From the NCBI GenBank assembly GCA_031277475.1, contig JAITMJ010000039.1, positions 1-45,004 of the forward strand: a stretch of 45,004 nucleotides of DNA. Reading direction: 5' to 3'. Position 1 is the first letter of the stretch. Every line of letters starts with the position of its first letter. Source of the DNA: Flavobacteriaceae bacterium (lineage in GTDB: Bacteria; Bacteroidota; Bacteroidia; Flavobacteriales; Weeksellaceae). This document shows positions 1 through 8,395 of this stretch, piece by piece. The notes under the pieces were generated by a model that worked only from the letters and a program-made list of their open reading frames with translations, ran no database searches and was not told where the DNA came from. The translations under genes and the position numbers were made by a program.

Positions 1-218
1 TAATACAATTTGCACGGACTATTACTGAAATATTTATATAAAATTACACTTACATTTCGCGAAATATCTTGATGAATTCTTGCCGGAGCCGGACTCATTT
101 TCAAAATTTTACCTTTGATTAATTCCACGCGCTCTTTAAATCGCCAAAGCAAATAATCGGCGTAAGTGTAGGTTTCATCGAGGTTTAGTTCGTTGATGTC
201 GTAAATTAATCGGCTCAT
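1..218 (-). CDS. Uma2-family (DUF820) endonuclease-like protein, N-terminal part
   Basis: The first 72 codons of a gene that runs off the left edge of the window, starting from an ATG 50 bp after the ribD stop on the same strand. The visible part contains YTYADYLLW, then VELIKGKI, then MSPAPARIHQ. This is the typical opening of Uma2/DUF820 proteins, which have a PD-(D/E)XK nuclease fold. The catalytic core lies outside the window, so activity cannot be judged. Uma2 proteins are widespread and poorly characterised, and the family assignment rests on the N-terminal pattern only. Confidence 0.72.
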   Translation of the reverse strand, partial: MSRLIYDINELNLDETYTYADYLLWRFKERVELIKGKILKMSPAPARIHQDISRNVSVILYKYFSNSPCKLY

Positions 219-268
219 TGTGTTGGGATTTTTACAAAAATAATAAAAATATGCTACAGGCAATATGC

Positions 269-1288
269 TTAAGGCTTAAAGCAAAATATTTCATTATCTC
301 TAAAGTTCTGATTTTCAACGGGTTTAAAATTAAAACTCGGTGCTTTTGTTCCGTTTTCCAATTTCAAATTCGGGTTTTTGATGATGATGGTTTCGTCCCA
401 AAGATTGGCATTGATGAATTGTCGGAGCGTAAAACTTCCGCCTTCCACAATCATCGATTGGATTTGGTTTTCATACAATTTTTGCATCAGATTCTCAAGA
501 AAATTTTCCCTTTCAATTTTAATGAATTTCACATTTTTTTCTTCGGAATTTTTAACGGAATTAAACACAAAAGTTTCGGCTTCACCATTGTAAATATTGA
601 AATTTTCGGGAACTTTTAAATCAAAATCAATTAAGATACGCACCGGATTTCTTCCGGAAATTTCTCTTGTCGTCAAACTCGGATTATCGTTGAGTGCCGT
701 TTGTGTTCCTACCAAAATGGCGTGTTCTTCGCTTCGTAATTGGTGAACAAATTGTTTCGTCAAAGCATTTCCGATTTGGCAAGTTTTAAAATTTTTATCC
801 AAAAATCCGTCCGCAGATTCTGCCCATTTTAAAATCAAATACGGTCGTTTTTTTTCATGAAATGTGAAAAAACGTTTGTTCAGCATTTTACATTCATTTT
901 CCAAAACTCCGGAAACCACTTCTATTCCTGCGTTTTCAATGATTTGTTTTCCTTTTCCGTTCACTTTTTCATGGATATCCAAACTTCCAATCACCACTTT
1001 TTTGAAACCGATTTCCACAATTTTTTCTGCACAAGGCGGCGTTTTTCCGAAATGCGAACACGGTTCCAAAGAAACATAAATGGTAGAATTTTTCAGCAAT
1101 TCGGGATTTTTCACGGAATTTATCGCGTTAATTTCTGCGTGTGCTTCGCCTGCTTTTTCGTGAAATCCTTCGCCGATAATTTTTCCGTTGTGTACAATCG
1201 CGCTTCCGACCAACGGATTCGGAAATGTGTTTCCTGCGGCTTTTTTTGCGAGTTCAATGCAGCGTTTTATGTAGATTTCGTGGGACAT
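269..1288 (-). CDS. ribD: Bifunctional riboflavin biosynthesis deaminase/reductase RibD
   Basis: RibD catalyses the second and third steps of riboflavin synthesis: deamination of the pyrimidine ring, then NADPH-dependent reduction of the ribose side chain. It acts in the cytoplasm. The N-terminal cytidine-deaminase-like domain shows the zinc motif HAEINAI near residue 50 and PCSHFGKTPPC near residue 80. The C-terminal reductase domain includes SADGFLD, LVGTQTALNDNPSLTTR and MIVEGG. The open frame extends 14 codons upstream, but the start at MSHEIYIKRC fits the family and gives 339 residues, close to the usual length for this group. No other rib gene is adjacent, which is common in Bacteroidota. 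A MITE-like element begins 63 bp upstream, so its promoter region may have been altered by that insertion. Confidence 0.95.
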   Translation of the reverse strand: MSHEIYIKRCIELAKKAAGNTFPNPLVGSAIVHNGKIIGEGFHEKAGEAHAEINAINSVKNPELLKNSTIYVSLEPCSHFGKTPPCAEKIVEIGFKKVVIGSLDIHEKVNGKGKQIIENAGIEVVSGVLENECKMLNKRFFTFHEKKRPYLILKWAESADGFLDKNFKTCQIGNALTKQFVHQLRSEEHAILVGTQTALNDNPSLTTREISGRNPVRILIDFDLKVPENFNIYNGEAETFVFNSVKNSEEKNVKFIKIERENFLENLMQKLYENQIQSMIVEGGSFTLRQFINANLWDETIIIKNPNLKLENGTKAPSFNFKPVENQNFRDNEIFCFKP

Positions 1289-1342
1289 TTTGATGAGAGA
1301 GAGTGAATTAAACTTTGAATAAATTTTCAATTTCCAACATTA

Positions 1343-1642
1343 ATTTCAACCCAGGCTAAACGCATTAAAAATGTCAATCCACCGTCTTTTTTTAACGCAA
1401 AGTTCGCCATATTTTTATCTTGATTTTTCGAAAGTGCAAAGGCATTTTATTTAGCAAAGGCTTGTGTTCTCTTAATACGTTTTTCCGGTTGCAGAGTGGA
1501 CTTTGCGTTTAAAATATTTTCAAACCCTTTTCAAAAATTCTTTGTGTTAAAATTATACTTAAATACTGAACGATTATTAAATATATTTAATTTATTTGTT
1601 ATGAATATTTAAAATTTTAATGCGTTTGACCTGATTTCAACC
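1343..1642. repeat. 9-bp target-site duplication flanking MITE copy A
   Basis: ATTTCAACC occurs at 1343-1351 and again at 1634-1642, directly abutting both ends of the 282-bp element. The right copy contains the TGA stop codon (TCA on the plus strand) of the acyl-CoA ligase gene. Confidence 0.85.
1352..1633 (+). mobile_element. MITE-like non-autonomous element, copy A (282 bp)
   Basis: The element runs from CAGGCTAAACGCATTAAAA to an inverted end whose reverse complement is CAGGTCAAACGCATTAAAA, so the terminal inverted repeats are about 19 bp with two mismatches. It is flanked by a perfect 9-bp direct repeat. A second, closely similar copy in opposite orientation lies at 7824-8108; the left 170 bp are nearly identical and the right third has diverged. 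There is no open frame of useful length, so it must depend on a transposase elsewhere. The IS family providing it cannot be named from here. Confidence 0.85.
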
Positions 1643-3412
1643 CCTATCATACATTTTATTGTAAAGATCAATGTATTTTTCTTTAATCATTTTTCTTTTC
1701 AAACTCAATTTTGGGGTCAGTTCTCCGCCGTCAATCGACCAAACTTCCGGCGTCAATTCAATTCTTTTGATTTGTTCCCAATTTCCCAATTGTGTATTGA
1801 TTTTTTCGATTTCTTTCTCGATTCTCGCTTTCAGTTCCGGACTTTGAGACATTTCGGCAGGCGTTTCTCCGATGTTCAATTTGTGAAGAACAGCCCAATT
1901 TTTTGCGAAATGATAATCCGGCTGCACCAGAGCAGTCGGCATTTTTTCGCCGTCTCCCACCACCATAATTTGTTCGATAAATTTTGAAGATTTCGCCAGA
2001 TTTTCAATGATTTGAGGTGCCACATATTTTCCGCCGGAAGTTTTGAACATTTCTTTTTTTCGGTCGGTGATTTTCAAAAAACCTTCCTTGTCAATGTGCC
2101 CGATGTCTCCGGTTTTAAAATAGCCGTCTTCCGTAAAAACTTCTTTCGTGAGTTCTTCATTTTTATAATATCCCATAAAAACATTGGGACCTTTTACCGC
2201 AATTTCGCCGTCTTCCAGAATTTTTACTTCCACGTTTTTCAGCGGAAAACCTACGGTTCCTACTTTGGAATGTTGGACGGAATTTACGGAAATCACCGGC
2301 GAAGTTTCCGTCAAACCGTAGCCTTCCAAAATCGGAATTCCGGCGTTTTGAAAAATCTTGTTCAAACGCTCCGAAAGTGCTGCCGAACCGGAAACCAAAG
2401 TCGTGATTTCGCCGCCCAAACCTTCTCGCCATTTGGAAAAAACCAATTTATCGGCGATGATTTCTTTCAATCCCGAAGGTTTTGAAATCGTTTTTTTAGA
2501 TTCGATTAATTTCAATGCCCAAAGAAAAATTTTTGCTTTCAAACCGCCTGCGGAAACGCCTTTATCGTAGATTTTATCGTAAACTTTTTCTATCAATCTC
2601 GGAACCACCGTCATATAATGCGGTTTCACTTCTTTGATGTTTTCGCCCATTTTATCAATACTTTCGGCAAAATAAATCGAAATGCCGTTGGTTTGGTAGA
2701 AATAAAAAATCATTCTTTCAAAAATGTGGCAAATCGGCAAGAAACTCAATGCTCGTGCGGTTTTGAAATCAAAATTAGATTTTTTCGGAATTCTTTCGGC
2801 GGAACCTTTCACGTTGGAAACGATATTGTCGTGCGAAAGCATCACGCCTTTTGGTTTTCCTGTGGTTCCGGAGGTGTAAATAATGGTCGCCAAATCCATC
2901 GCGTGAATGGTTTTGGAAATATCTTCCACTTCATCTTGCGAGGCGGTGTTTTCTCCGGCATCCAAAACTTCGTTCCAATTGGCAACACCGTCGATATTAT
3001 CAAACGAAAAAATACCTTTCAAACTCGGAATGTTGTTTTTGACGTGCATCACTTTTTGGTACAAATCTTTGTCGGACACGAAGCAGAATTTCACTTCGGC
3101 TTCATTAAAAATAAATTCGTAGTCCGCCGGTGAAATCGTGGGATAAACCGGAACCGAAATCACGCCGATTTGTGAAATTCCCAAATCGCAAACTGCCCAT
3201 TCTGTGCGTGTGCTTGTGGTGATGAGCGCAATTTTATCTCCGGGTTTTATGCCGAGTTTCAGCAAACCTCGTGAAAATTTGTTGCCCAAATTCAAATATT
3301 CTTGAGATGAAATTTTTTGCCATTCGCCGTTGTATTTCGTTGAAAACATATCGTTTTTAGGGAAATTTTCGGCGGCAAAACGGGCGATATCGAATAATCT
3401 TGTGAATGTCAT
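1637..3412 (-). CDS. Long-chain fatty acyl-CoA synthetase (AMP-forming)
   Basis: A 591-residue member of the ANL adenylating superfamily that activates fatty acids to acyl-CoA with ATP and CoA, probably at the inner face of the membrane. The P-loop motif IYTSGTTGKPKGVMLSH lies near residues 175-192. The motifs EGYGLTETSPVIS, GYFKTGDIG and ITDRKKEMFKTSGGKYV follow in the usual order, and LSLKRKMIKEKY is near the C terminus. Length and organisation match the long-chain acyl-CoA ligases called FadD or LcfB. I give no symbol because Bacteroidota carry several paralogues. The stop codon lies inside the target duplication of MITE copy A, so the element is inserted precisely at the gene's end without changing the protein. 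Confidence 0.92.
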   Translation of the reverse strand: MTFTRLFDIARFAAENFPKNDMFSTKYNGEWQKISSQEYLNLGNKFSRGLLKLGIKPGDKIALITTSTRTEWAVCDLGISQIGVISVPVYPTISPADYEFIFNEAEVKFCFVSDKDLYQKVMHVKNNIPSLKGIFSFDNIDGVANWNEVLDAGENTASQDEVEDISKTIHAMDLATIIYTSGTTGKPKGVMLSHDNIVSNVKGSAERIPKKSNFDFKTARALSFLPICHIFERMIFYFYQTNGISIYFAESIDKMGENIKEVKPHYMTVVPRLIEKVYDKIYDKGVSAGGLKAKIFLWALKLIESKKTISKPSGLKEIIADKLVFSKWREGLGGEITTLVSGSAALSERLNKIFQNAGIPILEGYGLTETSPVISVNSVQHSKVGTVGFPLKNVEVKILEDGEIAVKGPNVFMGYYKNEELTKEVFTEDGYFKTGDIGHIDKEGFLKITDRKKEMFKTSGGKYVAPQIIENLAKSSKFIEQIMVVGDGEKMPTALVQPDYHFAKNWAVLHKLNIGETPAEMSQSPELKARIEKEIEKINTQLGNWEQIKRIELTPEVWSIDGGELTPKLSLKRKMIKEKYIDLYNKMYDRG

Positions 3413-3612
3413 TTTCTTTAAATTTTTAAAAATGTATTCTGTAAATATATCATTTTTTTAATTCAATCGAGAATAAAATAATTTTTTGGAATTTTTCGAA
3501 ATTACCGATTTTGATAAAAAATCAGCAAAGTAAATAAGCCTTTTGATGATTGTTGTCTCTTTTGTCATTGCGGGCTTGAACTCACAATTTCGTGTTTTTT
3601 TTGTCTTGATTT

Positions 3613-4299
3613 CTAATTCTTGACGAGCAGTCTGAAACCCTCGCCGTGAACGTTGATGATTTCCAAACCTTCGTCGTCTTTCAGCATTTTTCGGAGTTTT
3701 GCGATGTAAACATCCATACTTCTCGCGGTGAAATAGTTTTCTTTTTTCCAGATTTTTCGCAGGGCGAGTTCTCTCGGCATAAAATCGTTTCGGTGGATGC
3801 AAAGCAGTTTCAGCAGTTCGTTTTCTTTGGGAGAAAGTTTGTATTCATTGTCGCCCACTTTCAGTTGCCGCAACATCGAATCGAAATAAATATTGCTGAA
3901 TTTGAATTGCTCTTGTTCTTCGTCTTCCGGCGATGCGCTTCGTTGCAAAATGGCTTTTATTTTGTAGAGCAAAAGTTCGGTGTCGAAAGGTTTTGTGATG
4001 TAGTCATCGGCACCAATTTGATAACCTTTCAAAATATCTTCGCGCATATTTCTTGCGGTGAGGAAAATGATGGGTTTGTTTCTGTCCATCCTTTTCACGT
4101 CTTCGGCAAGAGAAAATCCGTCTTTTATGGGCATCATCACGTCGAAAATGCAGATGTCAAAATCTTTTTCCATAAATTCTTTTAAACCGCGTTCGCCGTC
4201 TGTGGCAAGCGTTACGTCGAAATTATTTATCGTCAAATAATCTCTCAAAACCGCACCAAAACTTTGGTCGTCTTCTACTAATAATATTCGTGTGTTCAT
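3613..4299 (-). CDS. OmpR/PhoB-family response regulator
   Basis: A 228-residue two-component regulator. The receiver domain (about 1-120) has the acidic pair E9-D10-D11, the phospho-acceptor D53 in CIFDVMMP, the conserved T in FLTARN and K in ITKPF. The C-terminal winged-helix DNA-binding domain (about 130-228) contains LSPKENELLKLLCIHRN and MDVYIAKLRKMLKDD. Its likely partner is the histidine kinase at 4775-6325 on the same strand. The two are separated by a four-helix-bundle gene embedded in heptamer repeats, so the usual tight kinase/regulator coupling has been broken. The regulated genes are not evident. Confidence 0.93.
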   Translation of the reverse strand: MNTRILLVEDDQSFGAVLRDYLTINNFDVTLATDGERGLKEFMEKDFDICIFDVMMPIKDGFSLAEDVKRMDRNKPIIFLTARNMREDILKGYQIGADDYITKPFDTELLLYKIKAILQRSASPEDEEQEQFKFSNIYFDSMLRQLKVGDNEYKLSPKENELLKLLCIHRNDFMPRELALRKIWKKENYFTARSMDVYIAKLRKMLKDDEGLEIINVHGEGFRLLVKN

Positions 4300-4303
4300 G
4301 AGT

Positions 4304-4330
4304 AATTAAGAATTAAGAATTAAGAATTAA
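4304..4330. repeat. Heptamer array (AATTAAG)n, left of four-helix gene
   Basis: About 3.5 tandem copies of a 7-bp unit, AATTAAG in plus orientation. The same heptamer in inverted orientation (AATTCTT) is repeated on the other side of the four-helix-bundle gene. Confidence 0.85.
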
Positions 4331-4345
4331 TGTTTTTTATTCTTT

Positions 4346-4705
4346 TTATTTTGTGATTTTTTGTTTAGTTGTTTTTAAAATACTTGCTAAAATTTTTATT
4401 ATTTCTTCAATGTCTTTGTGCAAGGAATTAAATTCTAAATCATTGATATATTTTGTTTTATGAAGAAGTTTCAGCCAATATAATGTTTCAAACGCTTCTT
4501 TGTAGGAAATTTGGAATTTTACTACAAATTCTTTAGCACTGAAAGCCGCTATTCCTTCTTCTATATTTGCTCCTATTGATGTTCCGGATCTCAATAGTTG
4601 TTTTGACATAATGTTCTCTTTCCTTTCACTAATCAGGATTTTATAAAGATTTATAATTCTGACCGAAAAATCGAAAGATTTATTTCTTATGATATTATCT
4701 TTCAT
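4346..4705 (-). CDS. Four-helix-bundle protein (23S rRNA IVS / S23 type)
   Basis: A 119-residue, mostly helical protein of the family first found encoded in 23S rRNA intervening sequences; members also occur as free-standing genes and as accessory proteins of diversity-generating retroelements. Diagnostic stretches are MSKQLLRSGTSIGANIEEG, FVVKFQISYKEAFETLYWLKLL and the helical tail ending in KTTKQKITK. The molecular function is unknown in general. The gene lies between a response regulator and its kinase and is bordered on both sides by inverted arrays of the same heptamer, which suggests later insertion. No reverse transcriptase is nearby, so a retroelement role is unlikely here. Confidence 0.85.
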   Translation of the reverse strand: MKDNIIRNKSFDFSVRIINLYKILISERKENIMSKQLLRSGTSIGANIEEGIAAFSAKEFVVKFQISYKEAFETLYWLKLLHKTKYINDLEFNSLHKDIEEIIKILASILKTTKQKITK

Positions 4706-4778
4706 TTTTAATTCTTAATTTTTAATTCTTAATTTTCAATTCTTAATTCTTAATTCTTAATTCTTAATTCTTAATTAA
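4706..4778. repeat. Heptamer array (AATTCTT)n, right of four-helix gene
   Basis: Roughly nine degenerate copies of AATTCTT, in inverted orientation to the array at 4304-4330. The array starts directly after the four-helix-bundle start codon and covers the TAA stop codon of the histidine kinase, whose last sense codon is the Ser just outside the perfect repeats. Confidence 0.85.
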
Positions 4779-6325
4779 CTACAAGGTAGTTTTATCGTAA
4801 ACGTGCTGCCTTTTCCTTTTTGCGATTCCACGAGAATTTGTCCTTTGTGCAGTTCCACGATTTTTTTCACATACGTCAATCCCAAGCCTTGACCTTTCAC
4901 GTTGTGGATATTTCCGGTTTCCTCGCGGAAAAATTTCTCGAAAATTTTGGTCTTGTTGTGCAGTTCCATTCCAATGCCTTTGTCCGAAATTTCGATGACG
5001 TACCAATTGCCTTCGTTCCATGTTTTTATCTTTATTTCAGGGGCTTCGGATGAATATTTATTGGCGTTGTCCAACAGATTTATCAGCATATTCGAGAGGT
5101 GAAATTCATCTACTTTAAAAATGTATTTTGCGGTGTTAAATTCCTGCGTCAGCGTTCCGTTTCGTTGGGCTACGATTAATCCGAAAGATTCCGAAATCTC
5201 TTTGATGAGTTCGCGGACGTTCGTTTCTTTTAAAAATAATTTCACTTCGTTTCGTTCCAACTTGCTCATATTCAATACATTTTCCACTTGTTTTTTCATC
5301 CGCAGATTTTCCTGTTTGATGAGATTGGAATAGTATTTCACTTTTTCGGGATTGGTCGCAATTTTGTCGTTCACCAAAGAATCCGTAACCACGGAAATGG
5401 TGGCGAGCGGCGTTTTAAATTCGTGCGACATATTGTTGATGAAGTCGGTTTTGATGTCCGAAAGTTTTTTTTGCCGCATCATATAATTGATGGAAATAAT
5501 GTAAATCCCCAAAATCGTGAGCAGCGAAAGCAGCGTTCCGAGCAACATCGGGAAATTATTTTTGGCGAGCGCATAATCTTTTCTCGGAAAAACTACGGAA
5601 AGCGAATACAACGTGTGGTCTTTGCTGTCGGTAAAAAGCGGATAAGAATAGTTAACAAGTGCCGGATAATCCTGAAAAATTTTGTTGGTAACGGTGGTGG
5701 AATTATTATTTTTATCAATGATGGCAAATCCGAATCTTGCTTTTATTCCTTTCATTCTCAATTCTTTAGAAAGCACAGAATCCAAAATTTGGTTGTTCAC
5801 TCTTTTTTCTATCGGGAGGTTAGAAGCGTTCAGTTTTGCAAATTCTCTCAAGTTGTATTCGCCGTTTTCAATGGATTGATCGAGTTCTGCGGTTAAAATT
5901 TCCGGTGTTGAGGAATCTTTTTTGATGCGAATTAAATTTTCATCGGTGTACATTTTCGTGAGGTTCAGGCTGTCTCCTTTTTTGGAAATCGGGATTTGCT
6001 GTTTTTCGATAATGCTTTTCAAATAGGTGATGGAACGTCTGGTAGCCGAATCTTCCACTTGTTGAATCGTAGTTAAAGTCGGCTGATTTTTATCGGAATT
6101 GACGATGCTGTTTGCGAAATTTCGGTTGTCGATGTTCAGGTATTTATCAATTTCGATGTCCGAAATTCTTTTGGTTGAAGTTTCCAAAGCGGCATAAACT
6201 TTATTGGAAAAATCCTGATCCAAAGCGGTGTAATAACTTTTCAGCCAATAATACTGCAACATCACGAAAACCACTAAGGAAATCGTCATAAACACAGAAA
6301 TTATCGGGATAAATCTATTACTCAT
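4775..6325 (-). CDS. Membrane sensor histidine kinase
   Basis: A 516-residue kinase, counting from MSNRFIPIIS; an alternative ATG two codons earlier is possible. There is one N-terminal membrane segment (about 5-28), a long extracytoplasmic sensor region, and a second membrane segment around 260-285 (LLGTLLSLLTILGIYIISI). The HisKA domain follows with the H-box NNMSHEFKTPLATIS (phospho-acceptor about H301). HATPase_c has LLDNANKYSS, ISDKGIGM and GQGLGLTYVKKIVELH. I see no HAMP or PAS domain. It presumably phosphorylates the OmpR-type regulator at 3613-4299. The signal sensed is unknown. Confidence 0.92.
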   Translation of the reverse strand: MSNRFIPIISVFMTISLVVFVMLQYYWLKSYYTALDQDFSNKVYAALETSTKRISDIEIDKYLNIDNRNFANSIVNSDKNQPTLTTIQQVEDSATRRSITYLKSIIEKQQIPISKKGDSLNLTKMYTDENLIRIKKDSSTPEILTAELDQSIENGEYNLREFAKLNASNLPIEKRVNNQILDSVLSKELRMKGIKARFGFAIIDKNNNSTTVTNKIFQDYPALVNYSYPLFTDSKDHTLYSLSVVFPRKDYALAKNNFPMLLGTLLSLLTILGIYIISINYMMRQKKLSDIKTDFINNMSHEFKTPLATISVVTDSLVNDKIATNPEKVKYYSNLIKQENLRMKKQVENVLNMSKLERNEVKLFLKETNVRELIKEISESFGLIVAQRNGTLTQEFNTAKYIFKVDEFHLSNMLINLLDNANKYSSEAPEIKIKTWNEGNWYVIEISDKGIGMELHNKTKIFEKFFREETGNIHNVKGQGLGLTYVKKIVELHKGQILVESQKGKGSTFTIKLPCS

Positions 6326-6737
6326 TTGCATGTTTCAAAAATTCAAAGTTTAAGGTTATCAGCCCCCTGTCCCCCGAAGGGGGAAAAAGTGGCTATGGTT
6401 TACTTTTTATTCTTTTGTCCTTTATCTTTTATCTCAACGTCTATAAAAAACAATTTGTTAAAATTACGAATTTTAAGACAGTAAAAACAAAAATTAATAT
6501 GTTTTCTTAAAATATTTATCTTAAAAACGCGGGTTTTAACAGTTTGTTGTGAAAATGTGTTGAGATTCGAGATTGTGAAAAATCAGGTTTAAACGACAAA
6601 AATAATGATAAAATTCTTTTGATTGCCCATCAATAAATAATTTTGCAATACTCGAAAGTGGCAAAAGTATTCAATAATCAAACTTGTCGTTTATGATTTT
6701 CCGACAATAAATTCCAAAGGAAAAATAACCGAAATTT
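6326..6737. other. Intergenic region with GAA-loop hairpin
   Basis: About 410 bp upstream of the kinase gene and downstream of pheS. It contains an AAGTTTAAGG-type simple repeat near 6340 and a perfect CCCCC-GAA-GGGGG hairpin at 6371-6383. The rest is AT-rich sequence without a convincing reading frame. The kinase promoter must lie here, but I could not locate it with confidence. Confidence 0.6.
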
Positions 6738-7748
6738 TCAAACCGTTTTAAATTGCTCTAACATTCTCACATCGTTTTCAAAAAACATTCGGATGTCGCC
6801 CATTTGGTAAAGCAACATCACAATTCTTTCGATTCCCATTCCGAAAGCATAACCTGAATATTTTTCGGCATCAATGTTTACATTTTGCAAAACCGCAGGA
6901 TCTATCATTCCGCAGCCCATAATTTCGAGCCAGCCGGTTCCTTTTGTGATTTTATAATCGGTTTCGGAGTTCAAACCCCAATAAACATCCACTTCCGCGC
7001 TCGGTTCCGTGAACGGAAAATACGAAGGGCGCATTCTGATTTTGGATTTCCCGAAAAGTTCGGTCGTGAAAAACTGAATGCTTTGTTTTAAATCCGCAAA
7101 ACTCACATTTTCATCAATATACAAACCTTCGATTTGATGAAAAATACAATGCGATCGCGAAGAAATCGCCTCGTTTCGGAAAACTCTGCCGGGTGCTAAA
7201 ATCCGTATCGGCGGCTGATGATTTTCCATATATCGAATTTGCACAGATGAAGTATGCGTTCGGAGCAAAATATCCGGATTCGTTTCGATGTAAAACGTGT
7301 CTTGCATATCTCTCGCGGGATGATATTCCGGAAGATTGAGCGCCGTAAAATTGTGCAAATCGTCTTCGATTTCGGGTCCGTCAGCCACCGCAAAACCGAT
7401 GGATTTAAAAATGTCGATAATTTTATTTTTCACTAAATTAATCGGATGCCTCGAACCCAATTCCAACGGAAATCCGGGTTTTGTGAGGTCGCCTTTTTCC
7501 GAAGATATTGATGAGGAATCCGCGTTTTTAAGTTCATCGAGTTTTAAATTTACGGCTTGTTTCAGCGCATTGATTTTCTGCCCGAACTCTTTTTTTTGTT
7601 CATTCGGAACATCTTTGAACTTTTCAAAAAAATCATTTAAAATTCCTTTTTTCCCGTTGAACCGAATTCGGAACTGCTCGATTTTTTCTTTATCTGAAGT
7701 ATTAAAATCTACAACTTCCACCAATAATTCATCTATTTTTTCTAACAT
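6738..7748 (-). CDS. pheS: Phenylalanine-tRNA ligase alpha subunit
   Basis: A 336-residue catalytic alpha subunit of the heterotetrameric class II phenylalanyl-tRNA synthetase, which charges tRNA-Phe. The N-terminal coiled-coil region (about 1-85) is followed by the class II core: HTSSVQIRYM, RVFRNEAISSRSHCIFHQIEG (motif 2), WLEIMGCGMIDP, and FGMGIERIVMLLY (motif 3). The start MLEKIDELL is preferred over an in-frame ATG ten codons upstream because that extension (HFHRKKKKR) is not family-like and would overlap the probable promoter. pheT is not adjacent; separated pheS and pheT are normal in Flavobacteriia. Confidence 0.96.
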   Translation of the reverse strand: MLEKIDELLVEVVDFNTSDKEKIEQFRIRFNGKKGILNDFFEKFKDVPNEQKKEFGQKINALKQAVNLKLDELKNADSSSISSEKGDLTKPGFPLELGSRHPINLVKNKIIDIFKSIGFAVADGPEIEDDLHNFTALNLPEYHPARDMQDTFYIETNPDILLRTHTSSVQIRYMENHQPPIRILAPGRVFRNEAISSRSHCIFHQIEGLYIDENVSFADLKQSIQFFTTELFGKSKIRMRPSYFPFTEPSAEVDVYWGLNSETDYKITKGTGWLEIMGCGMIDPAVLQNVNIDAEKYSGYAFGMGIERIVMLLYQMGDIRMFFENDVRMLEQFKTV

Positions 7749-7775
7749 CCTTTTCTTTTTCTTTCTGTGAAAGTG

Positions 7776-7783
7776 CAAAAATA
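7776..7783 (-). promoter_or_regulatory. Probable pheS promoter -7 element
   Basis: TATTTTTG on the minus strand, 27 bp before the pheS start, fits the Bacteroidota -7 consensus TAnnTTTG. I see no clear TTG at the -33 position. Confidence 0.45.
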
Positions 7784-7814
7784 CAAATTTTGTGTGAAGG
7801 GATTAATTTAAAGC

Positions 7815-8117
7815 CATAACGTGCAGGTTAAATGCATTAAAATTTTAAACAATTATAATAAATAAATTAAGTATATTTAGTTTTTTATAAATATTTAAGT
7901 ATAATTTTAACGCAAAAAATTTTTAAAAGATTTGAAAATATTTTAAACTAAAGGTCGTTTCACTCAGCAACCGGAAAACGTATTAAGAGAACACAAGCCT
8001 TTGCTAAATAAAATGCCTTTGCACTTTCGAAAAATCAAGATAAAAATATGGCGAACTTTGCGTTAAAAAAAAGACGGTGAATTAATATTTTTTAATGCGT
8101 TTAGCCTGCATAACGTG
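7815..8117. repeat. 9-bp target-site duplication flanking MITE copy B
   Basis: CATAACGTG occurs at 7815-7823 and 8109-8117, directly abutting both ends of the 285-bp element. Its sequence is unrelated to the duplication at copy A, as expected for independent insertions. Confidence 0.88.
7824..8108 (-). mobile_element. MITE-like non-autonomous element, copy B (285 bp)
   Basis: This is the reverse-complement counterpart of the element at 1352-1633. It has the same internal order (a block reading ACGCAAAGTTCGCCATA, a block AGTGCAAAGGCATTTTA, a block AACCGGAAAACGTATTAAG) and the same ends: CAGGTTAAATGCATTAAAA on the left and the inverse of CAGGCTAAACGCATTAAAA on the right. It lies in the divergent spacer between pheS and the subtilase gene, close to the pheS promoter. 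No protein is encoded. Confidence 0.88.
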
Positions 8118-8370
8118 AAAATACGGTTTTTTATAATTTATAACTTTATACGAAAATATCAATTAAAAAAATTGGTTTAAAAATAGAGATACAAAAAATT
8201 ATAAAAAGGTTGGATTTTTTTTTGTTAAAGTTAAGAATATTTTAGAAAGATTGGGTTTGGTCCGGGAAATTACCTGATTTAAACGGTTAAACGGATAGTC
8301 GGAAATACTCAAGTTTAGCCGATTTATAAAATTACGGATTGTTGACATTATCTTTTCTATAAAATTAAAT

Positions 8371-8378
8371 TATCTTTG
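8371..8378 (+). promoter_or_regulatory. Probable subtilase promoter -7 element
   Basis: TATCTTTG ends 17 bp before the subtilase ATG and matches TAnnTTTG. A TTG at 8342 is 26 bp away, longer than the usual spacing, so the -33 element is unclear. Confidence 0.5.
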
Positions 8379-8395
8379 AATTAAAATTTAAAGCA

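Noticed and set aside
4346-4705. Diversity-generating retroelement accessory (Avd) protein
   Set aside because: The fold family fits, but there is no reverse transcriptase or template/variable repeat nearby.
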